In this document: positions 9,049 to 17,605 of the stretch, piece after piece
How positions within the stretch are numbered: the first letter of the stretch is position 1
Layout: each line of letters begins with the position of its first letter
Source: a virus
IMG/VR virus record: IMGVR_UViG_3300030117_007745
Span: 48,655-112,654 of that record
Strand: one strand, 5' to 3'
Length of the DNA: 64,000 nucleotides
Translations under genes and position numbers: made by a program
Notes under the pieces: generated by a model
Databases searched by the model: none
Told to the model about the DNA's origin: nothing
Seen by the model: the letters and a program-made list of their open reading frames with translations, nothing else

Positions 9049-9349
9049 CACTAATCCCCTTATCATCTATGTATAGGTCTCCGCTTGGTTTACCTAAAAT
9101 TAACTGGTGGTATTTAACTTTCCAAGAATTTAATTGATTTTCCGTCAAAGCGTAAAATTCTTGTATCGCTAAAGTAGCATTATTGTTATACCTGCCCATC
9201 CCTCGGGCCGTAAAGAAAACTATTTCATTTCCTTCATCATAAAGCCTATTTATAAATTCTATTCTGTGATCATAGGGCTCTGACTTGTCATAATCTTCAT
9301 TATCTTTTTTGTAACAAATTGTTCCGTCAATGTCAAAAACATATCTCAT
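9014..9349 (-). CDS. Small HAD phosphatase, EcbF/BcbF-like
   Basis: 111 residues. Catalytic Asp pair in FDIDGTICYK, motif II Thr in FFTARGMG, and a C-terminal LYIDDKGIS acidic motif. Small HADs with the Y-I-D-D-K ending are found in capsule clusters (EcbF/BcbF type). Adjacent to the heptose-type kinase and adenylyltransferase, it could supply the GmhB-like step that removes the 7-phosphate of a heptose bisphosphate. Two paralogues lie at 17606 and 25664. It overlaps its upstream neighbour by four bases. Confidence 0.72.
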   Translation of the reverse strand: MRYVFDIDGTICYKKDNEDYDKSEPYDHRIEFINRLYDEGNEIVFFTARGMGRYNNNATLAIQEFYALTENQLNSWKVKYHQLILGKPSGDLYIDDKGISDGHFFTNEICP

Positions 9350-9726
9350 AACTTACTCAACGTGCTAGTAGTGGAATAACCATCAATATAATTAAATATT
9401 TTAACATCACACAAGTCGCTACCAACAACTGTGCTGACTGTATAATCACCACCTTTAACTATTATATCAGGTTTTGTCTGTTTTATTAAGTTATAAGGAG
9501 TGTCTTCGTCAAATATATGCACTTCGTCAACATACTTACAAGAAAGAAGCATAAATATTCTGTCTTCCTGAGAAAAGACTGGCCTAGATGGGCCCTTTAA
9601 CTCCCTGACACTAGTGTCGCTATTTAGGCCAACGATAACATAGCCTAGAGATTTGCAATACCTAAGCAGTTCAAAGTGCCCTCGATGCAATACATCAAAG
9701 CACCCATTGGTAAAAATCTTCTTCAT
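9346..9726 (-). CDS. rfaE2: Sugar-phosphate adenylyltransferase (HldE C-terminal type)
   Basis: 126 residues of the nucleotidyltransferase family. TNGCFDVLHRGH contains the HxGH site (His14, His17), and VGLNSDTSVRELKGPSRP plus the DIIVKGGDY segment match the RfaE domain II / HldE C-terminal half, which converts heptose-1-phosphate to an ADP-heptose. In most bacteria it is fused to the kinase; here the two are separate genes overlapping by four bases. Substrate could instead be another hexose or glycerol phosphate. Confidence 0.78.
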   Translation of the reverse strand: MKKIFTNGCFDVLHRGHFELLRYCKSLGYVIVGLNSDTSVRELKGPSRPVFSQEDRIFMLLSCKYVDEVHIFDEDTPYNLIKQTKPDIIVKGGDYTVSTVVGSDLCDVKIFNYIDGYSTTSTLSKL

Positions 9727-10463
9727 ACAATGCTAACCCCTCGTTTTTGAACAACTTTTGTTGCACACTGATTAGCAAATTTAATTGCATCAACTATGTC
9801 TTTTGTCCGGACATACTCAAAGCACAGGCCGGATACAAATGTGTCTCCTGCTCCTGATGTATCCTTCACTTCAACTGTTGGGACTGAATAGATATTGTTT
9901 TGAAACTCTGAACCGTATTGCCCTTTTGTTAAAATCACTTTTTGCTTAAGGGTGTCTGTAAAATTATCTCGATTGTTCTCGTATTCTTTATGATTTAGCT
10001 TAATAAAATTAAATCCTTCGGCCCAATCAGATAAAAGTCTTTTTGTGTCAATAAAAGTTGTGTGATGCATTCCAGAGATAGCATGCAATACTTCTTCCGA
10101 CATATAACCTTTGTTATAATCAGACACAATCACAGCATCATAATCTTCAAAGTTTATTTCCTGTAGCTGATCCAGTGTCAGGGTTCCGTAAGAATTGTCG
10201 TTTTCATCAACACGCAGGAACATGTGATTTGTTCTGTTGTCCATGTACCTTGTTTTTGTTATTGAGTCGTTGGTAGCGTTGGTAATTAAATCTACTCTTG
10301 CACCCAAAGATAGTAGGTTTCTTTCAACGTTCTTGGCCATACCCCATGTTTCAACTGTATTTATCAGCTTAAAGACAGGGACAGGTGCATCAGGGCACAG
10401 ACGGCTACAATCTCCGTAATGAAATACATCTTTGCAGCTTTCACCAAAAACTAATATTTTCAT
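9723..10463 (-). CDS. rfaE1: PfkB-type sugar kinase (HldE N-terminal type)
   Basis: 246 residues. Begins MKILVFGESCKDVFHYGDC and contains the PfkB signature DTSGAGDTFVSGL near residue 207 with the catalytic Asp, plus SDYNKGYMSEEV typical of RfaE domain I. Expected to phosphorylate a heptose-7-phosphate at C1. It is shorter than usual for the domain (about 315), mainly in the middle lid. Gene order kinase, adenylyltransferase, HAD phosphatase matches an ADP-heptose route. No isomerase (GmhA) is seen in the window. Confidence 0.78.
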   Translation of the reverse strand: MKILVFGESCKDVFHYGDCSRLCPDAPVPVFKLINTVETWGMAKNVERNLLSLGARVDLITNATNDSITKTRYMDNRTNHMFLRVDENDNSYGTLTLDQLQEINFEDYDAVIVSDYNKGYMSEEVLHAISGMHHTTFIDTKRLLSDWAEGFNFIKLNHKEYENNRDNFTDTLKQKVILTKGQYGSEFQNNIYSVPTVEVKDTSGAGDTFVSGLCFEYVRTKDIVDAIKFANQCATKVVQKRGVSIV

Positions 10464-11467
10464 CGAGTTAAGAACCTTCTACCAGTTTTTATTTGTTGTC
10501 TCCAATATTCTAACAGATCTTTCATTGTTTTGTCAAATGAAATTTCAGGCTCCCACCCAGTATGCTCTTTAAACTTTGATGTATCAGGCACCTGAAGATC
10601 TGCATCAATTGGTCGAAGGCGATCAGGGTCGATCTCTACCTTAATATCTTTGACGGTAGATAATGATATAAGATGTTCTAACATTTCTCGAACAGTGCAG
10701 GTGTAAGACCCTCCAATGTTATAGTACTCTCCAGCTTGTGGATTCTCTGTAACCAATAAATAATAAGCTCGCACCGCATCTCTAACATCAGACCAAGTTC
10801 TAAGTGAATCTAAGTTTCCAACCTTAATAACAGGAGGTATCAAGCCTTCCTCAATCATTGCAATTTGCTTTGCAAATGTTGACTCTGCAAAAACATCTCC
10901 TCGTCTTGGCCCTGTGTGAGTAAACATTCTGGTTGTCATCACTGTCATACCATATGCTTCTCCATAGAAGCGGCCAACCAAATCTGTGCCGACTTTGGAA
11001 ATTGCATACGGAGAAGCTGGATGAAACGTTATGTCTTCGTGAATTGGCAAAAACTCTTTTGGCACTCTTCCAAACACTTCTGAAGATGCACAAACATGCA
11101 CCACTGGATTTTGTCCGAGAACTCTGATTGCTTCTAAAACCTTTGCAGTACCAAGCACATTTGTCTCTAGCGTTTCTAGCGGAGCAGAAAAGCTTGTCTT
11201 TGGATAACTTTGTGCTGCCAAGTGAAATACATAATCAGGCTTTGATTCCTCAAAGCATGTTATCAGCGAGGCCAAATCATTAATGTCAGCATTTAAAAGA
11301 TGTACCCTTTCTTTATTGTTGATTAAGGGCATAAGGTGCTCAATGTTATCCATCTTATCATTCCATCGAACTAATCCATAAACTTCCCAGTCCGTATTCT
11401 CAAGTAGATAATCGGCTAGATGAGAGCCAACCATACCAGTGATTCCAGTGATTACTGCTTTTTTCAT
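10460..11467 (-). CDS. gmd: GDP-mannose 4,6-dehydratase family enzyme
   Basis: 335 residues. NADP-binding ITGITGMVGSHL, catalytic CASSEVFG, active-site SPYAISK, and MFTHTGPRRGDVFAESTFAKQ typical of GDP-mannose dehydratases. It should form GDP-4-keto-6-deoxy-D-mannose from GDP-mannose, the common precursor for fucose, perosamine and colitose. It sits with a ColD-like 3-dehydratase and two fucose-synthase-like epimerases. A related reductase (RMD) cannot be excluded without alignment. RBS CGGAG before ATG. Confidence 0.8.
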   Translation of the reverse strand: MKKAVITGITGMVGSHLADYLLENTDWEVYGLVRWNDKMDNIEHLMPLINNKERVHLLNADINDLASLITCFEESKPDYVFHLAAQSYPKTSFSAPLETLETNVLGTAKVLEAIRVLGQNPVVHVCASSEVFGRVPKEFLPIHEDITFHPASPYAISKVGTDLVGRFYGEAYGMTVMTTRMFTHTGPRRGDVFAESTFAKQIAMIEEGLIPPVIKVGNLDSLRTWSDVRDAVRAYYLLVTENPQAGEYYNIGGSYTCTVREMLEHLISLSTVKDIKVEIDPDRLRPIDADLQVPDTSKFKEHTGWEPEISFDKTMKDLLEYWRQQIKTGRRFLTR

Positions 11468-12252
11468 TTGTTTTTCTCCGCGTCATAACGATCTAAAAGG
11501 CGGCGTTGTGCAGTGAATCCGGGCCAGAATGGCTCTTTTTCTTTAATATACACTGAGTATATTGTTCTACGCCATCGTGTTGGATGCATATTCTTGTCAG
11601 CTTTATGAAGTAATAAGCCATTAACTACAAGAATATCTCCTGCATTGTACTTTAATTGTTTTGTTGGTAGCTCATCAGAAAGTATATTTCCATCAGAATC
11701 TCTATAATCACTTAACTTCTTAGCATCTCCAATGGGCGCAACCTGAACTATTCGACCCTCTTCGTCACGAGAAAAATTTGGGCTTGGATCAAAAGACAGC
11801 ATTCCAAACTTATGACTTTTTGGTACGACAATTAAAGATCCGTTTGTCTCATCTGCGTCGTCTACAATTATAGCCAAGTTTATGTAATTGTTCCCGTTTG
11901 GGGCCATTGGGGCAAAGTTATCTTGATGCCATATAGAACCATACTCCAATGGATTACTCGGCTTACAGAAAAAAGTAGTCGAGGCTATTGGAATTGCGCG
12001 GCCTTTACATATTGCATCACCAATATCACACATCTTCTTTCCCCTGTGTGCCTGTTTGATGCTTTTATGAAAATGCATATCTAAGCGAACCGTAAAGTGT
12101 CCATTAGCAGCGTCGTCCAAGTCTTTTCTGATGATGTCTACTTCTTCGCTGTTCCACACCTGTGGGATTAGCAAGTACCCATTTTCCTCATAAAAATCGA
12201 GCTGATCTGGACTTAGTTCATACGAGTCCATATGTGTCCTTAATTCACTCAC
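11464..12252 (-). CDS. PhyH-type Fe(II)/2-oxoglutarate oxygenase
   Basis: 262 residues. FYEENGYLLIPQVWNSEEVD at the N-terminus is the standard opening of phytanoyl-CoA dioxygenase relatives; WHQDNFAPMAPN carries the His-x-Asp iron site, the distal His is probably in LLLHKADKNM, and the following RWRRT Arg would bind 2-oxoglutarate. Hydroxylation of a sugar or lipid precursor is the likely role. Starts at GTG with AGGAG eight bases upstream. Four-base overlap with gmd links their translation. Confidence 0.78.
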   Translation of the reverse strand: MSELRTHMDSYELSPDQLDFYEENGYLLIPQVWNSEEVDIIRKDLDDAANGHFTVRLDMHFHKSIKQAHRGKKMCDIGDAICKGRAIPIASTTFFCKPSNPLEYGSIWHQDNFAPMAPNGNNYINLAIIVDDADETNGSLIVVPKSHKFGMLSFDPSPNFSRDEEGRIVQVAPIGDAKKLSDYRDSDGNILSDELPTKQLKYNAGDILVVNGLLLHKADKNMHPTRWRRTIYSVYIKEKEPFWPGFTAQRRLLDRYDAEKNK

Positions 12253-13198
12253 TACAGTTCTCCTGATACCACTTGATTGTTTTTTCCAAACCTCTCCCTA
12301 AAGTATGGGCTGGCTTCCAATCAAGCTCTTTCTCTGCTTTTGTGCAATCTAAAAATAAAGATGTTGGCACAGTCGGCTTTGTTAAATCGTGCCTAATCGC
12401 AAGATCTCTACCAGAGCATTGTATCACTTTCTCAACCAAATTTTTAATTTTTATTCCCTCTCCTAAGCCCACATTGTAAAGCTCATAGTTGCCTTCTTGC
12501 TTCGATAGAGCAGCCTCTATAAAAGAGATAAAATCTTCTACGTACAGCAAATCTCTTGCTTCTTCGCCTGTTCCCCATACATTAACAAGCCCATCCTGAG
12601 ATGTCATTACCTTAGTGATTGTTGCCCCTGTAACATGAGACTTCTCCAAATCGTACTTATCGTAGGGGCCATATAGATTAGAATGCCTGATCACTGTGTG
12701 CTTTGTTTTTCCAAAGCCAGCATAAAATTTACACATGTTCTCCAAGTATACCTTTGTGTGGCCTGCTCCGTAATAAAAAGGCAGAATATCATCTGATGGG
12801 TTGTAGTCACTTTCCTTTAAGGCTTTTTCTGATTTTTGGTACATTATTGTACAACTAGGGAAAATGAAATGCTCTATACCTTGCTCAAATGCCTCTCGTA
12901 AAAGATATGAATTCATTACAACATTGTCTGTTACGTGGATGTATGGCTTAGAAACAATATCTTTGGCTCCAGTTGTTGTGGCAGCAAACTGCATAACAAT
13001 ATCCACGTCTTTAAGAATATTTGATACCTGCTTTGGATCGCGCAGATCACACTGCACCCATTCGACATCTGCATATTCAGATAACGCTGGTCTTTTGAAG
13101 TGAGTGGCCCTAATTTTATATTTGTTAGTCTTAGAATAAAAATCTAATAAGTTTTTTCCTATAAACCCTGTTGCTCCACAAATCAAAATTCTTTTCAT
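12245..13198 (-). CDS. NAD-dependent sugar epimerase, GDP-fucose synthase-like
   Basis: 317 residues; ICGATGFIGKNL Rossmann motif and a fucose-synthase-like middle (IRHSNLYGPYDKYDLEKSHVTGATITKV, VWGTGEEARDLLYVEDF). Candidate for a 3,5-epimerase/4-reductase or the ColC step to a GDP-3,6-dideoxyhexose. The active-site segment is YYGAGHTKVYLE: Lys keeps its usual distance to the following Glu, but the Tyr is six rather than four residues before it, so the normal YxxxK pair is shifted. Overlaps the next gene by eight bases. Confidence 0.75.
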   Translation of the reverse strand: MKRILICGATGFIGKNLLDFYSKTNKYKIRATHFKRPALSEYADVEWVQCDLRDPKQVSNILKDVDIVMQFAATTTGAKDIVSKPYIHVTDNVVMNSYLLREAFEQGIEHFIFPSCTIMYQKSEKALKESDYNPSDDILPFYYGAGHTKVYLENMCKFYAGFGKTKHTVIRHSNLYGPYDKYDLEKSHVTGATITKVMTSQDGLVNVWGTGEEARDLLYVEDFISFIEAALSKQEGNYELYNVGLGEGIKIKNLVEKVIQCSGRDLAIRHDLTKPTVPTSLFLDCTKAEKELDWKPAHTLGRGLEKTIKWYQENCSE

Positions 13199-13776
13199 TT
13201 CTTTCTCCCGTCCAGTATTAGCTCTTCTTTCTTTTCTATGAAAGCATTGTAGATCTTATCAACGACCATATCAATGTCCATAGCATTAACTCTATCTGGA
13301 GTTGTCTTTATGTTCGTGGGATACACATCTAATACCTGAATATTGTTTTCTTTTTTGAAACTATTTGAAAACCCTCGAAGGCCCCACTTAGTAGCAGAAT
13401 ACAGAGTTCTGGGTGTCTTTACTTCTAATCCTACCATCGAGTTTATATTTATAACCCCTTTAAGATTTTTCAATAATCTCTTGGTTAAAAGAACTGGGGC
13501 CTTTAAATTAACTTCTATCATGGAATTAATTAAATCATCTTCATATTCTTCCAAAGGAATGTTCGGACAGACAATCGCAGCGTTATTAACCAACACATTT
13601 ACCTGTAGTCTGTTGGCCTCTTGAGATAGTTTCTTAACCTCATCTGCATTTGTCAGGTCGTAATGTTTCCTTCCTTCGTGCCGAAAAACAAAATGGCCCT
13701 CGTTTTCAAATTTATTAGCTAAATGAAAACCAAGGCCAGAAGAGCATCCAGTTATTAAAATTCTAAACTTATTCAA
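13195..13776 (-). CDS. Short-chain dehydrogenase/reductase
   Basis: 193 residues, shorter than classical SDRs (about 250). ITGCSSGLGFHLA cofactor loop, NVLVNNAAIV structural motif, Ser in INSMVGLE and the catalytic YSATKWGLRGF are all intact. Starts at TTG with GGAG before it. In this neighbourhood it could reduce the keto group left by sugar dehydratases or the carbonyl made by the two-carbon-transfer enzyme. Role is inferred. Confidence 0.78.
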   Translation of the reverse strand: MNKFRILITGCSSGLGFHLANKFENEGHFVFRHEGRKHYDLTNADEVKKLSQEANRLQVNVLVNNAAIVCPNIPLEEYEDDLINSMIEVNLKAPVLLTKRLLKNLKGVININSMVGLEVKTPRTLYSATKWGLRGFSNSFKKENNIQVLDVYPTNIKTTPDRVNAMDIDMVVDKIYNAFIEKKEELILDGRKK

Positions 13777-14748
13777 TTATTTCTCCAATAATTTAAAAAC
13801 ATCCTTACCAGAGTCTGCCACTGCTTTATTCTCTAGGTACCATTGAATTGTTTCCTTCACACCCTCTTCAATTGAAATTTGAGGCTGAAATCCATAAGAC
13901 TTTGCCCTTTCCATATCGAAGACCCTCCTGTGATCGCCTGTCGGCTTGGAGGTATCCCACTCTATTTCTACGTTTGCTTCGGCTGCTACAGCTTCAGCAA
14001 TTCTTTTAATGCTAATTTCATCACCTGATCCGAGATTAAGCGGCTCTGTTATTTTGTTTTCAACTGCAAAAACCATTCCTCGTGCAACATCTCTAGCATG
14101 GATAAAATCCCGAATAGAAGATCCATCTCCCCACACTTCTAGAGTATTATTACTAAAGGCTTTTCTTATAAGAGAGGGAATCACCATTGCACTATCTAAA
14201 TCAAAATTATCATGAGGGCCATATACATTTGCAGGCCTAACAATGCTGCACTTTCCTTCGCCATATTGCTTTTGGTATGCCTGACATTGAAGCTCGCCCA
14301 TTCTTTTTGCCCAACCGCCGAACCAATCATTTCTTGACGGCTGTGTTTGCCATACATCATCCTCTCTTAGTACCTCTGCTGGCTGATATACTCCAACAGT
14401 GCTTGTATACAAATACCACTCTACATTGTGATACATGGCCGCTTCTAGCATATTTGTGTTAAACTGCATCATTGGTCCCATGATTTTTGCCGGCTCTTCA
14501 ATGCAGACGCGAGGTGAACATTTGATGCCAACTAAATTAAAAACATAGTCCATTCCCTCACAAATTTTTAAACACGAAGAGTATTCTCTTAAGTCTACTT
14601 TGACAAATGTGACCTTTTCTTTTAAATCTTCTGGCTGTTTTAAGTCTGCAACATGAACATCTGCACCTTTGTCTAAAAGAATCGTTACCAGTTCACGGCC
14701 GATCATTCCTGCTCCGCCTGTTACTAATACTTTTTTATTCTCAAACAT
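13777..14748 (-). CDS. NAD-dependent sugar epimerase/dehydratase
   Basis: 323 residues. VTGGAGMIGREL Rossmann motif, VRPANVYGPHDNFDLDSAM and VWGDGSSIRDFIHARDVARG resemble GDP-fucose synthase and UDP-glucose epimerase relatives. The catalytic segment is NDWFGGWAKRMGELQ: Lys is present but the usual Tyr four residues earlier is a Gly, with Phe next to it. Similar FGGWAKRMGE segments are, as far as I recall, a natural subfamily in polysaccharide clusters. Overlaps the aminotransferase-like gene by eight bases. Confidence 0.75.
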   Translation of the reverse strand: MFENKKVLVTGGAGMIGRELVTILLDKGADVHVADLKQPEDLKEKVTFVKVDLREYSSCLKICEGMDYVFNLVGIKCSPRVCIEEPAKIMGPMMQFNTNMLEAAMYHNVEWYLYTSTVGVYQPAEVLREDDVWQTQPSRNDWFGGWAKRMGELQCQAYQKQYGEGKCSIVRPANVYGPHDNFDLDSAMVIPSLIRKAFSNNTLEVWGDGSSIRDFIHARDVARGMVFAVENKITEPLNLGSGDEISIKRIAEAVAAEANVEIEWDTSKPTGDHRRVFDMERAKSYGFQPQISIEEGVKETIQWYLENKAVADSGKDVFKLLEK

Positions 14749-15898
14749 TGTTTAACCTCTTGCAAAGCTCTAAAATCTGCTCTTCTCTAAGCTCGGGGTG
14801 ATTTCCTATGTAAAGTCCGTAGTCTTGTATGTAATCAGAAACTTCCAACTTTCCAACTACCTTATGATCGTATCTTTCAAGGTATGGCTGCCTAGCTTGG
14901 TTGCCGCCGCCTGCCGTGCCGAGACGATATTCTACCTTTTCTTCTTCCAAAATCTCACAAACTAGCTTAATTTTATCGTTATCTTTTGTTAAGATCAAAG
15001 GTAGTGCATAATTGCTGCTACCCTCTACATTATACTCTGTATAATACAACATATTGTCCAAGTTTGTCAACCAAACATTTAGATTTTCTTGCCTTTTTTC
15101 AATATTATAATCAAGACGTTGGATCTGTTCGAGTCCCAAAACTGCATTAATCTCGCTTGATCGCATGTTATATCCCGGTACTGCAAAAGTAAACAGCGGA
15201 TTTACATCTGGCTTTGCGTATTTCTCATGTGTTTCTTGGCTAGCTTCCCTTGTCATACCATGAGACCTAAACATTCGCGCCAACTGATAAATTTCTTCGT
15301 TATTTGTGCAAAGCATGCCACCTTCAATTGTTGTCATGTGATGTCCAAAATAGAAAGAAAAACAAGACATATCTCCGTAAGAGCCCACTTTCTTGTCTTT
15401 GTATGTTGCTCCATGAGATTCGCAACAATCCTCAATTAAAATCAAATCATGCTCTTTTGCCAACTCAATAATCTTATCGTTAATTCCATTAAATCCCAAA
15501 GCATGAACAAGAACTATAGCTTTTGTATTCTCATTTATTGCTTTTTTTATGTTTTCATAGGAAATAGCCATTGTATCCAAATCAACGTCTACAAAAACAG
15601 GCAAGAAACCAGTGTTTATTACTGAAGAAATGTCAGACACCCAGCCGATTGGAGGCACAATAATTTCCCCTTTTTGACCTTTTAATTCTCTTACAATAGA
15701 TGTTGTTATGTAGTTGGACGCTGCTCCAGATCCAACCATTACACTATACTTCACGCCAAGCCATTCGGACCACTTTTTTTCAAACTCTTTTACTTTTGGA
15801 CCGTTTGTGAAGCGGTTAGTGTTCAAAACAAAGTCTGCGAGGGCTCTCTTGTCATCATTTGTTATATTATCGTTAATTAATGGCCAATCAAACACCAC
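14741..15898 (-). CDS. ColD/RfbH-type PLP-dependent sugar 3-dehydratase
   Basis: 385 residues, DegT/DnrJ fold. The PLP lysine of sugar aminotransferases is replaced by histidine: SFYFGHHMTTIEGGM has His186 where Lys is normal. That substitution defines 3-dehydratases such as ColD (GDP-4-keto-6-deoxymannose 3-dehydratase), where His acts as base and forms no aldimine. Asp157 (IEDCCE) would hold the PLP ring nitrogen. The product would be a 4-keto-3,6-dideoxy sugar. With gmd in the operon the substrate is probably GDP-linked. Starts at one of two tandem GTG codons after GGGAGG. Confidence 0.8.
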   Translation of the reverse strand: MVFDWPLINDNITNDDKRALADFVLNTNRFTNGPKVKEFEKKWSEWLGVKYSVMVGSGAASNYITTSIVRELKGQKGEIIVPPIGWVSDISSVINTGFLPVFVDVDLDTMAISYENIKKAINENTKAIVLVHALGFNGINDKIIELAKEHDLILIEDCCESHGATYKDKKVGSYGDMSCFSFYFGHHMTTIEGGMLCTNNEEIYQLARMFRSHGMTREASQETHEKYAKPDVNPLFTFAVPGYNMRSSEINAVLGLEQIQRLDYNIEKRQENLNVWLTNLDNMLYYTEYNVEGSSNYALPLILTKDNDKIKLVCEILEEEKVEYRLGTAGGGNQARQPYLERYDHKVVGKLEVSDYIQDYGLYIGNHPELREEQILELCKRLNNV

Positions 15899-16793
15899 AT
15901 ACCTCCCTTACTTTAGCCTCAATTTCACTTGCATTCGGCGGCAAGTTGTCCACTGTTGGGTAAAATCCTGCTGTTCGATGTCTTAAGCAGAATGTTCTCA
16001 CCCTCTTATCCACATCCATCATCATTTGGTGGGCGATGCTACTTGCGGCACCCTCTTCATAGTCATCATCTAGCACAATTCCTCCATGTTTTGAGGAGGA
16101 TAGAGCTTTTTTCCAGTCTTCTTTGAAATCAAACGGCTTGATCCACAGTTGGTGGATTACATTAACTTTTAGGCCCATAGACTCCAAGTTTTTAGATGCC
16201 TCTTGAGCGGCAAATCTGGTAATGGAAATAGGGAACAATGTGATATCGGCATCTTCATGTACGATATTCTCTAGTTCCTCTGTGTTATCATAGCTTTTTC
16301 TATGCTCTGAAATGTAATATACATCATCTTCTTTCATAAACTGATCGTATGCATACTGCCATTCTACTGGCGTCATTGGGGAAATAATTTTTGCTCCGGG
16401 CATTCTCTGGTAGATTGAGTGGTGTGATGATCCAGCAACGGGGCCGATGCCACCTTCCATTGCAATACTTCTTATGAATAGGGGGCATGGGCGTTGCCAA
16501 ATTTCCTTTGATTTCATAGCATAGTTTGCGATGATTGGCGAATTGTACCATTGGAAACCTTGATACCTGACTACATAGAAGGGCCTTTCGCCAGCCAGTG
16601 CAGCGCCAACAACGATACCAGAGCCGGCAACGTCAGCCATTGATAGCTCAACCATTCCATCTTCTTCGTATAGTTCTGGCAGAGTACCCCCAACCCAACC
16701 AACTGCTGTGAGGCACTGGCCGTAGCACTTGGATCCCCCTTTCAGGTGTTCTCTGGTGATGTCTTTTATTGTTTGTCTAACTGTTTTTGCCAT
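15888..16793 (-). CDS. Thiamine-diphosphate enzyme, beta subunit (E1-beta/transketolase C-like)
   Basis: 301 residues. VELSMADVAGSGIVVGAALAGERPFYVV and GPVAGSSHHSIYQRMPGAKIISPMTPVEW are standard for the pyrimidine-binding and C-terminal domains of 2-oxoacid dehydrogenase E1-beta. Partners the alpha gene, which it overlaps by 28 bases. No E2 or E3 component lies nearby, which argues against a normal dehydrogenase complex. In antibiotic and LPS clusters such split pairs transfer a two-carbon unit from pyruvate to a 4-keto sugar. Confidence 0.8.
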   Translation of the reverse strand: MAKTVRQTIKDITREHLKGGSKCYGQCLTAVGWVGGTLPELYEEDGMVELSMADVAGSGIVVGAALAGERPFYVVRYQGFQWYNSPIIANYAMKSKEIWQRPCPLFIRSIAMEGGIGPVAGSSHHSIYQRMPGAKIISPMTPVEWQYAYDQFMKEDDVYYISEHRKSYDNTEELENIVHEDADITLFPISITRFAAQEASKNLESMGLKVNVIHQLWIKPFDFKEDWKKALSSSKHGGIVLDDDYEEGAASSIAHQMMMDVDKRVRTFCLRHRTAGFYPTVDNLPPNASEIEAKVREVCGV

Positions 16794-17599
16794 GCTCTTT
16801 CCACTTTAATTTTAGTTTCATTGTGAATTTTATCAGCGATATCACCAAGCTTAGACATCTCGTGCTCATACCTATCAAAGGTATTTGGATCATCAATGCC
16901 AGCGCCAGAGTGCCAATATTTCCTATGGGTGTTTACATTCAATAACATTGGCTTTTCAAAAACATTCTCTAGACACTTCTTAATCTCTAGCGGATCGTCA
17001 GAGGTTTGCATGCCCTCCATTCCAAAAGCTTTTGCTACATCATCCATTTCCCACTTTCTTCTTACTCTTTTTTCTGTCAAGATAGAAAGATTATTGTCCT
17101 CGACAATGAAAAGTATAGGCAAGTTTTTAGTAGAAGCCCACCCCATAGCGCCCAAAACATAATCTTCTTCGGCGGAGGCGTCACCCATATAAACAATTGT
17201 TGGATGCTTTGTTTTATAACAATGACCAACGGCAATCGGTACTTGACTACCCATAAGGCCATCGTGTCCATAAATATTTTTTACTTTAGATTGTATAGAA
17301 GCAGAACCCCCCATGCCATGAGCACACCCTGTTTTTCGACCTAACAATTCATCAATTAGCTCCTCAATAGGTGCTTTAAAGGACAAGTAAGTTGAGTGCC
17401 CTCGATGCTGAATAAATATGTTTGGTTGGATATTCTTCTCTGACATGACCTCTGCAATAGAAGCAGAGATATATTCTTGTCCTGCTGATAAATAAATTGG
17501 AAACTTAAACATTTTATTTTGAATGCCTTCAAAAACGTATTGCTCAAAGTTTCTGTTTAAAGATGCCCTCTTAAAAACATTTACTCTATAATCTTGCAT
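16766..17599 (-). CDS. Thiamine-diphosphate enzyme, alpha subunit (E1-alpha-like)
   Basis: 277 residues. FPIYLSAGQEYISASIA, FIQHRGHSTYLSF, GCAHGMGGSASI and the ThDP motif region VYMGDASAEEDYVLGAMGW ending in VEDNN match E1-alpha subunits. It binds ThDP-Mg through Asp of GDA and Asn of DNN. Placed directly before the beta subunit and after a HAD gene. The alpha/beta pair would form an acyloin-type transferase or decarboxylase acting on a sugar intermediate (inference). Confidence 0.8.
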   Translation of the reverse strand: MQDYRVNVFKRASLNRNFEQYVFEGIQNKMFKFPIYLSAGQEYISASIAEVMSEKNIQPNIFIQHRGHSTYLSFKAPIEELIDELLGRKTGCAHGMGGSASIQSKVKNIYGHDGLMGSQVPIAVGHCYKTKHPTIVYMGDASAEEDYVLGAMGWASTKNLPILFIVEDNNLSILTEKRVRRKWEMDDVAKAFGMEGMQTSDDPLEIKKCLENVFEKPMLLNVNTHRKYWHSGAGIDDPNTFDRYEHEMSKLGDIADKIHNETKIKVERAWQKQLDKQ

Positions 17600-17605
17600 G
17601 TAACC

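Noticed and set aside
14741-15898. Ordinary sugar aminotransferase call for the DegT-type gene
   Set aside because: The PLP lysine is replaced by His186, so transamination is not expected.
16766-17599. Full pyruvate dehydrogenase complex
   Set aside because: Only E1-type alpha and beta subunits are present; no E2 or E3 gene is nearby.
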